Assembly (NCBI GenBank): GCA_026196875.1
Contig: JAPHTP010000045.1
Span: 1 to 64,000, forward strand
Origin: Kangiellaceae bacterium
GTDB lineage: Bacteria > Pseudomonadota > Gammaproteobacteria > Enterobacterales > Kangiellaceae
DNA: 64,000 nucleotides
Direction: 5' to 3'
The notes under the pieces are model-generated. The model made no database searches and was not told the DNA's origin. It worked only from the letters and a program-made list of their open reading frames with translations. Below are positions 54,617 to 64,000 of this stretch, piece after piece; position 1 is the first letter of the stretch, and each line of letters opens with the position of its first letter. Made by a program: the position numbers and the translations under genes.

Positions 54617-57600
54617 CTACTGCACGCTCAACTGAGCAGGTAAACCAAGCCCAAACACATCGGGGTCATACATTTCTTCAGCCTTTACGGGCATAATAGC
54701 AAACTCACCATCAGCAATTGCTTGTGCGGTATAACTTAAGTGGTAACTACCGGCGGGTAAATAATCCGAATAAAAACGAACAGAATCGTGCAGAATTTCC
54801 TGATGATAAAAACTCCAACGACTATAGCCATATGGCGTCCAGTCATCATACCGATACCACCAGGAGCTGTCGCTACGCTTCCAATTAGCTAACTCCGCAT
54901 CATTTTGCGAACTGGTTGCCAAGTCGGCGTTAATAGGCTCCAATCCTCCTGGCACAGGATCGTCCACGACCACAAAGTGGCGCGCTGCAGGCAAGTGCAC
55001 AAATATTTCAACACGTACGATGTCCCCGCGTTGAATAGCTGATTCCCGCTCGAGCTTTTGCCAACCATCTTTAGTCTGCTTGTAATACTCTCTCGCAACT
55101 TCGATTCCAGCGTTGATTCGCTTGGCGACTTCGTCTTTGGGCGCATATTTTAATCGCGTCGTATAATATAAACGTCCTTTACCTTGCTTTTCGATTAAGA
55201 CTTGTTTGCTTTGTCCTTGGTCACCTTCTTTAAGCGCTAACCGGTGAGTTGCCGGTTCATTTTCATACGACTCAAATGTCGTTTCTCCAATCGTTTTATC
55301 GTCAACACTTGCGGTCGCCGTGAAATTGGGAACCTCTCTTTCATAAACCTCAGCAAAACGATATAAAGCGCGCATACAGAAGACGTTTTCTTGAGTGTTT
55401 TCCCAATGGTCACGGTTACCGCGAGTTTGAGTAATCATGCGCACCAGCTTAAATGGGATATCTCCCACTTCACTTCGATGTTTTGATTCAGCTTCCACTC
55501 TGACTAACGCAGATAAAATACTGCAATTCGCGCGCAAAGGTGTCGACAATATATAAGCATTTTCGCTTTGAAACGGCTCTAAAAACTGAAACTTACCGGC
55601 TGTTTGATCGAGGTAAGAATATAGAGCATCAATGCTACTTTTTACTGCTACTTCGTCACCTGCAGTCAATGCTGCTTCAAGAAAATTAGCTTTACCAAAC
55701 AGAGTCATATAACTTAGTTGCGATTGATATCGCTGAACATCCCTGGCACTTGCCTGACCCGCTTCTAACAACGCATTTAATGCGACAGCTCTTACCGTGG
55801 ATGCCATATTGCGGCTGTAATAATCAGGATAGACATCTTGACGAAGTAACTTGCGCAAATAACCGTGCAATTTCTTCTCAACGGATTCTGGAACTTTATA
55901 CCCTAATGCTCGCATTTGATTAAAGGTGTAAGCGGTATAAGCACTTAAATAAGGACTTACGTATTCGTTGCTCGGCTTCCAATAAACCATACCGCCATTG
56001 GGTGCTTGAAACCCGCTCGCACTATCTAGCATTTCTTGCGGAAAAACCTCCACGTTCTCCCAAGTAACGTTTGCTAAACGCTTTTTCAAACTGATGTAGT
56101 TAGCAGCTGACATCGCTTTACTTAAACGCTGTTCCCAGCAGTAGTAGGGATAGTTATACATGTACTTAAAAGCACCTTCTAGATTCCCTAGAACTGTCGA
56201 TGAAAAACTGACACTGATCTCTCCCACATCCGAATAAATCTCTTGTGGAACAATGATATCTTCTGCAGCAGCAGACTGTTTTGTGGTAGCGTAATTTGCC
56301 GCCACCACTAATGAACGCCGCTTATGGATTGGCAATTCGTGTACCATCGCATCACGAATATTCTTATTCTCGGCTTTGACTTTGAACTTCAAATTACCTG
56401 CCTTCCGGGTTTTAATTGGCATTTTAATCGCAACCCTTTTAAAAGGCGGCAAGTCAACTTTCTGTTTTAGAATTTGTAAACCTACACCGGGTCGAACTTC
56501 ATCAGCCGCTATCGGACCTTCAGCATGAATAGTCGCATTTACCGTTTGCGTTTTTTCAGTACGATTCATCAAAGTAAACATCGCCGTAAAGCTATCACCT
56601 TCGGTAAGTTGATTGGCAGTAGTCGGTTGAATTTCTAATTCTTGATTGACTTTAAAACTGGACTGCCCCATGCCTAATCTTTTTGCTTTATCTGCCGCTA
56701 ATACAAACACTCGAAAACGAGTTAAATTGTCAGGCAGGCTAAATTCAAATTGATGGTTGCTATCACTTACTTCAACCGATGGATTCCAATAAGCAACGTA
56801 CTTGATCAAGTCTCGCATAGAGCCAAAGTCATCCTCAGCTCCACCACCGCCGCCCGGATTCGCGCCCTTCTTGGAAAACTCTTGTCGACCAACTAACCTT
56901 TTCAACAAACTAAAATCTGACACGCCTCGAGCAAGCAGATTATAGAAACCTTTATACACATCATAATAACCAGAGCCGGCAAGGTTTAACTGAAATACTG
57001 CTTCATCTAGCACCAGAACCGCTAGTTCATTTCGATGCGGGAAGCTCATCCCTTTACCGCCCAAATCGACGTCAACCTTGACGGTTTCCCTTGGTCGATA
57101 GGTATCTTTGTCTGTTTTCACTTTTACTTTGGTTTTAAAGTAAGGCTCATTAACTTCCGTCTTAACCCAGCCATGTTTTTGGGTGGGCTTGCCTAAATCT
57201 ATTCTTCCAAGTTTTAAGGGCTTATCTACACGCGGAGAAAATATTGTTACCGACAAATAATACCCTGGTGAATATTCCTTTTTGATTGGCACTTCAACAA
57301 TGGGTAAGCCACTATCAAAAGTTTCCACCCAGCTATCTAAAACCCCATAGCGCTCAACGCTGATTAATGCTTTGGCGCCAGGATAAGGGTTCTTAACCAT
57401 GTAGCGCGCAGTTTCTCCGACATTCACTTCGTCCGATTCGGCAATAATTTCTAATCCACCGCTATTGTCGTCTCCCCAACTAACGTAGCCAGACCCTGTT
57501 ATATAAGTGTATGTCTGCGCCTTATTAGTAACCCCTTTAGAGTCTTTGGTCTGTGCTTCAATTTGATAGTAACCTGGTTTTTGTGGTGTAAATTTACAAG

Positions 57601-60600
57601 CGACCGGAACTTTCTTTGATTTCAACTCGCACTGATGCAGCGTGTTCCAACTCCACTTTTGTTGTGATAAATAGGCATTTCCAGGCCCCTTAACTTTCAC
57701 TGTTTTAGCCTCTCGTCTCTGAATGCTAACAGTGAGAGGATGGCCAATTTGTTGCTTGCCTTTAGCATCGGTTACTACTGCTTCAAAGCTGGCTTCTTCA
57801 TCAACTTTATAGAACCATTCTCTGGCTAAAATGCCAACCCAACGATCAACAGAAGCGAAGGTAGCGCGACTAGTCGTTGCAACGTTTTTACCTCGGTCAT
57901 CCATCACCGAAGATTCAACCACAACTTTTCCGTAAGGAATATGCGTGCTGGAAATATTCAGCTTTTTCGCGAACTCTCCTTTGTCGTTCAATTGATGATG
58001 CTCATTTAAAAAATTCTGTGGCATCACACTGAAAGCATGAAATTGAAATTGCTTAAGCGCAGGCTCTTTAGGTACAAAAGGTGTTGGAACTAACTTGCCC
58101 TGCAAGCGAATCGGCGCGTCTTGATAAGGTCCGCCCGAAAGTAAATTCGCTCGTGACAGAACTTCAAATGGCTCATTCGGCCCAATGACCTTTTTATTAA
58201 TGTCAGACTTCACTTCAAAGCTGGCCGGCGTAAAGTCGGTAACCAGAAAGCGAAAAGCTTCTAACGATATATTTTCACCTTTGATACGCGTAGTCAGCTG
58301 AGCCGTATGCCATCCTGTAACCCCGCCTTCTATCAAACGAAAAGAATCATTAAATGCTCCAAATGCGTTGGCTGAAACTTTTTTGCGGCTATATACTTCA
58401 GCTCCAGAAGGCCCTGAGATTTTAAGCTCAAACTGCTGCAACGGGTTCGCCACAAATCCGAAATTATCCTGATCTCTCAGGTATAATTTAAAATCAACCA
58501 CATCGCCCGGTTTGTATACTCCTTGTGTCGTTAATCCCCACGCTTTGACAAACTGGTGAGAACGTCGCCCATATCCACCCCAGCTTAATCGAAATTGGTA
58601 GCGCAGCGGTAACTCAGCGGCTGTCCCTTGATAATGTACCAGGAGCGCGTCAACATCCCAGAGCAAATCATTGCGGTCATACTGACTTCCACCACCATCC
58701 CAATAAGCCAAACCATCATAACCGGTCACAACCGCAGGTAAATCTAGTTTTTTAGTACGGGCCAGACCGCCGGTACGAGTAGTTAACAACTTGTGAAATT
58801 CTACTCTAGCCCCTTCAACGGGCTCCCCGGTACGTAAATCGGTTACCCACACGCTTGAGCGAAAATATCCAATTTTTGCATGAATATTTAAGTTTCCACT
58901 TTGGATAAAGAACTCGCCCGCATTAAAAGGCTTGCTCCCTTCCAAGTTAGAATGAGCAGTCATTCTTCCGGAAATCACGGCAGACTTTCCTTGCATCATT
59001 TTGCGAAAATCTACCGGAGCCAGATAAGTCTTGTCTTTTATATCTGTGAACGCTTGTTGGTATCTCTGCTGGCCAATTTGCTGACCTGATGAGCTGGAAC
59101 CAAGAGGCTGTTTATTTCCTTGTTCGTCAAAATACCAACCGTCGTAAACAAAATCGACTTTATCTACATTTGTCACCCAAGCACCTACTTCGCTGTCAAC
59201 TTCATGCTCTAAAACAGCAGAAGAATATTGGCTTCGGAATTTTGGGTCGCGATGTGCAGTATAAATATAACTCTTATCAACAGGTTTTATTGTCCTCCCA
59301 AAAACGTCAATAAGTTTTTGTGGTTCAAAATCCAACTGGTATTCTTTATAGGCTTCTAACATCGGCTCAAAACTATAGACAAAACCATTACCTAAACGAT
59401 AAGTCGCTCTGGTATTCCAGGAGTGTCGTGACCCTCTTGGTACTTCCCCTTCTTTATCTTTTTTAACATTTAATTCTGGGCTAATGGTCATACTCGGGTA
59501 AAGAACACCATCCGGAATAGGCACAGTAAACACCATACTGGTCCCGGATTGCGGCATACATCTATGGGGAGAACCTGACTGTAATAACTCTTCTGCCAAA
59601 GTATTTTGCCAGCGACGTTTTGGACTTTTTTGCAAACAGCTTATCCCTAAAAACTCAAATTCAGGAAAAGTATAAAATTCCAAAACGTTACGTTTTTCGT
59701 TGCCAGGAGAACCACCAAGCGAGGTGACTAGACCCGGCTCTATTGAGAGTAGGTAGACAGATTTCAGTTGATTTCGCCGGTTATAACCTCTGCGCTCTTT
59801 CCAGATCTTTGCATTCTGCTTCTCTCTCTCAAGAGAGCGTTCAGTTTGAGGTAAAATTTCTTCCGGCAATACAAGCCAGCGATTTCTCGCCTGACTAAAG
59901 TAACCGTCTGGCACTTCTGTTATATGCTTATTGTCCACCCGGTATTCATTTCGAAAACCAAGCGCTATTTGCTCGTCCTTTTTAGTTAATCCTGCAGGTA
60001 AGGGATGCTGCAATAAAGGTGGAACAAGCTTGACTGGAATTCTTTTACCGTCAGCTAAGTAATATAAACTTTGCCGAACCGAATCGGCGGTAACCGGCAT
60101 ATTGAACGACACGCTATGAATCGGTCGTCTCGGTGAAAGCCAGGAATACATACCGACATAGGTTACTTTTGGGCCAACGGTAGTAAAACGGTGTTCGTAG
60201 TCTTGGTTTAATACCTCACCACTTAATGTTTCCAGCCCTGCTTTTACTTTTACCAAGTATTGTGTTGCCGGTGCCATTGAAGATTCATTAGGGATCCGGC
60301 AAGACAGAGAAGAAGTATTTAACCAGCGCCATTGGCACGCTAGCTCCGGAGTGATTGAAACCGGTACTTTAGCGTCATCTACAGCCATTTTACCTATCGC
60401 AACTACCGGTTTATCAAACGTAACCACCACTTGCTTTGATAATCCTTTACTCCCCTCTGCCGGGGTTACGCGTAAAACTTTAAGTGGTTTGTCCTTGTTT
60501 AGTTTTTTCTTTTTACTGTCATCATGACTAATCTGTGAAGCTAGCTCGCTGATACGATCTTGGTAAAGTTTAGCAAGGCAACCATTATCAACTTTCCCAT

Positions 60601-60874
60601 CTTCTACACAGTTAAACCTTTGTTTTAACCATCGTCTTTGGGACTGTTTTACTTGTTTGCGACTGGCGTTGTTGTCACTGCTAGATTTAAAAAGCTCGGC
60701 GTAAACTTTTGCCATTCGTTTATCGAGCTGGGCTAACGATGATGAATCACAAATAGCCTTTTCCAGCCGATTACCGGCCTTACCACAGTCAAATGATGGT
60801 TGAGCCGCGAATGCAGGGGAAGGGTTTAATAATAAGAAAGTAAAAAGAAATGATACTAGCAACAGCTTTACCAT
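54617..60874 (-). CDS. Bacterial alpha-2-macroglobulin with N-terminal LprI-like domain
   Basis: A 2085-residue exported protein. The signal peptide (LLLVSFLFTFLLLNPSPAFA) is followed by a LprI/DUF1311-like region (C30, C42, C89, C99; about 27-110), then the macroglobulin fold with the thioester motif CWEQ (codons at 56129-56140). Such proteins trap attacking proteases in the periplasm by covalent attachment and work with PbpC in envelope repair. It is longer than the ~1650-residue E. coli YfhM family members. The start is ATG at 60874, where GAGGG gives a good ribosome-binding site; a TTG at 60922 is a poorer alternative. Confidence 0.92.
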   Translation of the reverse strand: MVKLLLVSFLFTFLLLNPSPAFAAQPSFDCGKAGNRLEKAICDSSSLAQLDKRMAKVYAELFKSSSDNNASRKQVKQSQRRWLKQRFNCVEDGKVDNGCLAKLYQDRISELASQISHDDSKKKKLNKDKPLKVLRVTPAEGSKGLSKQVVVTFDKPVVAIGKMAVDDAKVPVSITPELACQWRWLNTSSLSCRIPNESSMAPATQYLVKVKAGLETLSGEVLNQDYEHRFTTVGPKVTYVGMYSWLSPRRPIHSVSFNMPVTADSVRQSLYYLADGKRIPVKLVPPLLQHPLPAGLTKKDEQIALGFRNEYRVDNKHITEVPDGYFSQARNRWLVLPEEILPQTERSLEREKQNAKIWKERRGYNRRNQLKSVYLLSIEPGLVTSLGGSPGNEKRNVLEFYTFPEFEFLGISCLQKSPKRRWQNTLAEELLQSGSPHRCMPQSGTSMVFTVPIPDGVLYPSMTISPELNVKKDKEGEVPRGSRHSWNTRATYRLGNGFVYSFEPMLEAYKEYQLDFEPQKLIDVFGRTIKPVDKSYIYTAHRDPKFRSQYSSAVLEHEVDSEVGAWVTNVDKVDFVYDGWYFDEQGNKQPLGSSSSGQQIGQQRYQQAFTDIKDKTYLAPVDFRKMMQGKSAVISGRMTAHSNLEGSKPFNAGEFFIQSGNLNIHAKIGYFRSSVWVTDLRTGEPVEGARVEFHKLLTTRTGGLARTKKLDLPAVVTGYDGLAYWDGGGSQYDRNDLLWDVDALLVHYQGTAAELPLRYQFRLSWGGYGRRSHQFVKAWGLTTQGVYKPGDVVDFKLYLRDQDNFGFVANPLQQFELKISGPSGAEVYSRKKVSANAFGAFNDSFRLIEGGVTGWHTAQLTTRIKGENISLEAFRFLVTDFTPASFEVKSDINKKVIGPNEPFEVLSRANLLSGGPYQDAPIRLQGKLVPTPFVPKEPALKQFQFHAFSVMPQNFLNEHHQLNDKGEFAKKLNISSTHIPYGKVVVESSVMDDRGKNVATTSRATFASVDRWVGILAREWFYKVDEEASFEAVVTDAKGKQQIGHPLTVSIQRREAKTVKVKGPGNAYLSQQKWSWNTLHQCELKSKKVPVACKFTPQKPGYYQIEAQTKDSKGVTNKAQTYTYITGSGYVSWGDDNSGGLEIIAESDEVNVGETARYMVKNPYPGAKALISVERYGVLDSWVETFDSGLPIVEVPIKKEYSPGYYLSVTIFSPRVDKPLKLGRIDLGKPTQKHGWVKTEVNEPYFKTKVKVKTDKDTYRPRETVKVDVDLGGKGMSFPHRNELAVLVLDEAVFQLNLAGSGYYDVYKGFYNLLARGVSDFSLLKRLVGRQEFSKKGANPGGGGGAEDDFGSMRDLIKYVAYWNPSVEVSDSNHQFEFSLPDNLTRFRVFVLAADKAKRLGMGQSSFKVNQELEIQPTTANQLTEGDSFTAMFTLMNRTEKTQTVNATIHAEGPIAADEVRPGVGLQILKQKVDLPPFKRVAIKMPIKTRKAGNLKFKVKAENKNIRDAMVHELPIHKRRSLVVAANYATTKQSAAAEDIIVPQEIYSDVGEISVSFSSTVLGNLEGAFKYMYNYPYYCWEQRLSKAMSAANYISLKKRLANVTWENVEVFPQEMLDSASGFQAPNGGMVYWKPSNEYVSPYLSAYTAYTFNQMRALGYKVPESVEKKLHGYLRKLLRQDVYPDYYSRNMASTVRAVALNALLEAGQASARDVQRYQSQLSYMTLFGKANFLEAALTAGDEVAVKSSIDALYSYLDQTAGKFQFLEPFQSENAYILSTPLRANCSILSALVRVEAESKHRSEVGDIPFKLVRMITQTRGNRDHWENTQENVFCMRALYRFAEVYEREVPNFTATASVDDKTIGETTFESYENEPATHRLALKEGDQGQSKQVLIEKQGKGRLYYTTRLKYAPKDEVAKRINAGIEVAREYYKQTKDGWQKLERESAIQRGDIVRVEIFVHLPAARHFVVVDDPVPGGLEPINADLATSSQNDAELANWKRSDSSWWYRYDDWTPYGYSRWSFYHQEILHDSVRFYSDYLPAGSYHLSYTAQAIADGEFAIMPVKAEEMYDPDVFGLGLPAQLSVQ

Positions 60875-61226
60875 AAGTCCCTCATTAGATTGGCTTTTCG
60901 ACTTATTGTGGTTGAGCGACAAATAGTAGCACTTCCCACAGATTCACAGGTAGACATTTTGTCTGCTCCGCCCCGCCCAAGTTCCCACTTTGGTGCTCCG
61001 GTCAGATACTTTAATTTTCTCGCCATATTTCTTAATGTTCTTGCCAAATATCATAATTTTTCCGCCATATACATCAATTTTCACAATTCAATAGCACAAC
61101 TGTATTTAAATAGCATACTATATAGTATTGAGACATTGACATTCATATCAAATACAGATTAATATTCAATCTAAATACCAGCTTATTATTTAGCCATTGC
61201 AAAAATTCACAAAACAGGTTGCTCAA
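60875..61226. other. AT-rich gap holding operator candidates
   Basis: This region is divergent between the macroglobulin gene and the AAA ATPase gene. It holds a perfect 14-base palindrome, ATACTATATAGTAT, at 61115-61128, and three related GCCATAT/GCCAAAT-like words around 61022-61070. No ORF here is convincing. Confidence 0.5.
61115..61128. promoter_or_regulatory. 14-base palindromic operator candidate
   Basis: ATACTATATAGTAT is a perfect inverted repeat, about 100 bases before the ATPase start. Typical of a dimeric regulator's binding site. It may also overlap a -10 element. Confidence 0.4.
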
Positions 61227-62375
61227 ATGAGAGTTAAAAATCCATTTAAATTCGATATTGAAGTCGCCGGTGACTTTTTTTGTGGCCGCGGTGAAGAAAT
61301 TGATGAGTTGCTGGAACACATTGACAATGGCACAAACATCATTATGTTTGCCAAGCGCAGAATTGGTAAGTCATCACTTTTGAAAGAGGTATTTACTCAC
61401 CATTTACCCACAGAAATTCTCAAGTCGCATATCGATATCTACTCCATTTCCAATATTAGAGAGCTCTATCTAAAGCTGGTTAGGGGTATAGAAGAAAGCT
61501 TGATCGGCTTTGAAAGTAATTTGAATAAGTTGTCCCGGCTAGTCGATATGCTACAAAGCTATTTCGCGAATGCCAAGGTAAGTCTGGTGTTAAGTGGCCG
61601 GCCTCAACTTAAAATAGAGGCTACTGAAAAGGACTACTTTTCGGCAATTGAGTCTCTTTTTGATAATTACTTTGCATTTTTGCAAGACCACGACTTACAT
61701 GCGGTTATCGCAATCGATGAATTTCAGAAGATCGTCTCGCTTAACGAGTCGCAAAAAATTGAGGAGCTATTACGTACCATCGCCAATAAGCGGGTTAATA
61801 CAAGTTTCGTATTTACCGGCTCAAAACGCAATATCCTACTTGCCATGTTCAATGACTCGGGACGCGCATTTTTTAAGTTAGGCACTGAGTTTGAATTACC
61901 ACCGATAAACAAGAATGAGTTTTTTGTTTGGGTAAACCAACGTATGGAACTAAAAAAAATCCATGTTGAAAAAGCTGCTTTTGAATATTTGTATTATTCA
62001 GCAGATGGAGAAACTCGATTTATTCAGCAAGTTTGCCACCAGATTTTCAGGCAGTCAGAAAAAGCGACGAGTGTTGACTTGACGACTATTAAAAAATTAA
62101 TTAGCGACGTTATCAAGAAGAAAACTTATAACGCACAATTACTTAATCGCTATACGGCGGCTCAGCAAAATACACTAAAGCTTATCGCAATTACCGATGG
62201 TAGTAACATTTATCAAAACGAATTATTAGCGACAAGCGGTATCAGTAAAGCAACCGCACAGTCGGCGGTAAGATCATTGTTAAAAGAAGGTGTTATTTTC
62301 CAGGAACCGAATAAAAAGCTCAGTTTTGAGGACGTGGAGTTCAAATTATGGCTGCAATTTATCAGCCAGATTTGA
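61227..62375 (+). CDS. AAA/archaeal-type ATPase with C-terminal winged helix
   Basis: A 382-residue protein. Walker A is AKRRIGKSSLL (about 42-52), Walker B is VIAIDEFQ, and a sensor-type region TGSKRNIL follows. The C-terminal ~90 residues (TAAQQNTLKLIAITDGS, then SKATAQSAVRSLLKEGV) form a winged helix. It resembles stand-alone ATPases of the archaeal ATPase (PF01637) group, which often act with mobile elements, defence genes or DNA. No partner is evident. I chose ATG at 61227, with CAGG upstream, over a TTG at 61197. Confidence 0.8.
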   Translation: MRVKNPFKFDIEVAGDFFCGRGEEIDELLEHIDNGTNIIMFAKRRIGKSSLLKEVFTHHLPTEILKSHIDIYSISNIRELYLKLVRGIEESLIGFESNLNKLSRLVDMLQSYFANAKVSLVLSGRPQLKIEATEKDYFSAIESLFDNYFAFLQDHDLHAVIAIDEFQKIVSLNESQKIEELLRTIANKRVNTSFVFTGSKRNILLAMFNDSGRAFFKLGTEFELPPINKNEFFVWVNQRMELKKIHVEKAAFEYLYYSADGETRFIQQVCHQIFRQSEKATSVDLTTIKKLISDVIKKKTYNAQLLNRYTAAQQNTLKLIAITDGSNIYQNELLATSGISKATAQSAVRSLLKEGVIFQEPNKKLSFEDVEFKLWLQFISQI

Positions 62376-62555
62376 GTTCTCTAGCCTAAAAAGCAATTTT
62401 TAGTTGAAAATGTAATAACTGCAAAAATTTAGTTTTCCAATCAATATAAAATATCTCCTACTTCTTCCGTAATTAGCGACCATACTTATCTCTATGAGAG
62501 ATTCAAACAGATCTTTCGTTTCATGGAATGCAGTATTATGGGAGTTAGTCGCGGT

Positions 62556-64000
62556 ATGACAAAATTAAATTCTCTTTCCTTCGCAGTTGCACTTAGCCTT
62601 TCAGTTATTCCTCTAAAAAGTGAAGCCATCGGTCTTGGAAAATATGAAAATTATGCTCAGCTTAATCAACCACTTAATTTGAGCATACCTTTATTGAGCG
62701 AACATGATGACTTGACTAGTTTTAAGGCTTATCTCGCTGACTATAAGCAACACGAAAGATTCGGCATCATCTTTCCTGGATGGATGCCCAAAATAAAAGC
62801 TAATGTTGTAAAGAGTGTCAGCGGATACCAATTAATGCTGACGACCAACCGTCCCATCAAAGAGCCGGTAGTTAACTTTATTTTGGCTGTCGACTACCAG
62901 GGAATGAAGCTTTATAAAGAAATTACCTTATTTCTTGACCCACCGACGAATATGCAAATGGCCAATACGGATATTAACCAACCGATTGTCATTTCAAACG
63001 ATACAACGGAAAGCCCTTCCCAGACTCAATCAGCACCGTCAATACCACTCACTCCTTCCCAATTCACCGGGCCTAATAGAGTTAAACGCGGTGATAGTCT
63101 ATGGAAATTGGCTTCTCAATGGGATCTGAAAGGCACGAGCCAAAACGAAAAAATGGAATTATTATTTCAAAACAACTCCCATGCATTCATTGACGGCAAC
63201 CGAGGATTACTTAAAGAAGGCTCAGTAATCAGTTATTCTACGGAATTAATTGGGAGTAACCATCTTCAGAACGAGTCACCGTCAGCCAATTCTAATACTT
63301 CAGCTCCACAAGCTATGGTAACCCAAACTTCAACAGCACAAACGGTAATTCTTGAGAACAATATTGAGCTATCTACGGAAAATGCGGCTACCACATCAGG
63401 CCAAACGGGTTACCAACAAAATAGAATAGATCAAATGCAGCAAAAGATCAGTTCGCTCGACCAAACCATTAGTCGCCAACTAGAAGAAAACCGGCAACTA
63501 AAAGTTCAGCTTGCTCAAATTGAAAACCTGGTTGCTAAAATGCAGCAGAACTCGACGACCGGTGCAACTATTCCACTAGCTAGTGCGACACGCTCTGTTA
63601 GCTTACCTGTGCAAGCAAATATAGATCCCAAACCGCTTGGCCCGGCAATTTATCCTGATCCCGAGCCAAAAATTCAACCAAGTGTATTTGAAAGCCTTTC
63701 TCCTAACCTCTTCTTACTCTATTGGTCCTTAGGTTTATTGGCTATAGGCTTGATAACCCAACGGCTGTTTAATCAATGGAAATTCAACAGATTTAACAAG
63801 CGGTTGGATAGACAGCTAAGCAAGTTAAGCGCGTCGACTTCAGAAGTGACTATGTCTGTCCCCGGCATTGATGAATTGGAGTTACCTAAGGAAAGCTCGA
63901 TAACAAATCGAATTAAGTACATTCAATCAGCAGCCAATTTTTACTTAAGGTGTCATCGCTTTGACTTGGCAAAAGAACTTGTGAATGAAAGCTTGATTCA
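62556..64000 (+). CDS. FimV-like LysM protein, N-terminal part (runs off window)
   Basis: A long open reading frame, still open at the window edge. ATG at 62556 (MTKLNSLSF) follows a GGGAG site about 11 bases upstream; in-frame ATGs at 62538 and 62523 are alternatives. It has a signal peptide (SLSFAVALSLSVIPLKSEA), a FimV N-terminal-like domain (YENYAQLNQPLNLSIPLL), a LysM motif (RVKRGDSLWKLASQWD), a coiled coil (MQQKISSLDQTISRQLEENR), a membrane helix (LLYWSLGLLAIGLI) and the start of a cytoplasmic TPR-like region (ANFYLRCHRFDLAKELVNE). FimV proteins organise poles, type IV pili and cAMP signalling. The C terminus is missing from this window. Confidence 0.85.
   Translation, partial: MTKLNSLSFAVALSLSVIPLKSEAIGLGKYENYAQLNQPLNLSIPLLSEHDDLTSFKAYLADYKQHERFGIIFPGWMPKIKANVVKSVSGYQLMLTTNRPIKEPVVNFILAVDYQGMKLYKEITLFLDPPTNMQMANTDINQPIVISNDTTESPSQTQSAPSIPLTPSQFTGPNRVKRGDSLWKLASQWDLKGTSQNEKMELLFQNNSHAFIDGNRGLLKEGSVISYSTELIGSNHLQNESPSANSNTSAPQAMVTQTSTAQTVILENNIELSTENAATTSGQTGYQQNRIDQMQQKISSLDQTISRQLEENRQLKVQLAQIENLVAKMQQNSTTGATIPLASATRSVSLPVQANIDPKPLGPAIYPDPEPKIQPSVFESLSPNLFLLYWSLGLLAIGLITQRLFNQWKFNRFNKRLDRQLSKLSASTSEVTMSVPGIDELELPKESSITNRIKYIQSAANFYLRCHRFDLAKELVNESLI

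Overview
The window looks like chromosomal DNA of a marine-type gammaproteobacterium. The partial 16S rRNA, the rrn leader and many ordinary gammaproteobacterial gene orders support this: tyrS / M23 peptidase / anmK / erpA, nrdR-ribD-ribC-ribBA-ribH-nusB-thiL-pgpA, and a Pseudomonas-like nar cluster that ends in a PpiC gene. By eye the DNA is moderately AT-rich. A Kangiella/Aliikangiella-like member is my best guess, but that is inference only.

Layout. 1-1200: the 5' end of a 16S rRNA gene on the minus strand, with four tandem near-consensus promoters behind it. 1200-19422: a nitrate respiration island. It holds a PP2C phosphatase/protein kinase fusion, three NarK-family transporters, the NarX/NarL two-component system, narGHJI, a parvulin-type isomerase and a small periplasmic solute-binding protein. 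Two FNR-type boxes sit in the intergenic regions, so oxygen (FNR) and nitrate (NarXL) probably both control respiration on nitrate. 19552-29333: housekeeping genes (tyrS, M23 envelope peptidase, anmK, TfoX-C protein, RluA-type pseudouridine synthase, erpA, bactofilin, DUF6776-like protein, ClC channel, hemJ). 29374-38392: unknown proteins, pyrB, hemL, an AraC/GyrI regulator, an ECF sigma/anti-sigma pair, a GNAT enzyme and an aspartic protease. 38386-46013: a minus-strand riboflavin/thiamine/NusB/PgpA block with nrdR and glyA. 46258-64000: a more accessory envelope/secretion section. It has a large M9-like lipoprotein metallopeptidase with a duplicated C-terminal module, a Fur-box-preceded TonB receptor with a periplasmic thioredoxin-like protein, the alpha-2-macroglobulin/PbpC pair, a lone AAA ATPase with a palindromic operator candidate, and the start of a FimV-like protein that runs off the window.

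The nar genes form a working unit: nitrate uptake (NarK types), NarGHI at the membrane with NarJ as assembly chaperone, and NarXL sensing. The rib genes make riboflavin, and pyrB, hemL, thiL and glyA are core metabolism. I found no CRISPR array, prophage, transposase or tRNA gene. The candidates I think most worth follow-up are the TonB receptor with a Cys-x-x-Cys plug motif next to a thioredoxin-like protein, and the M9-like protease with a duplicated VHL-like beta module. None can be called a new system from sequence alone.
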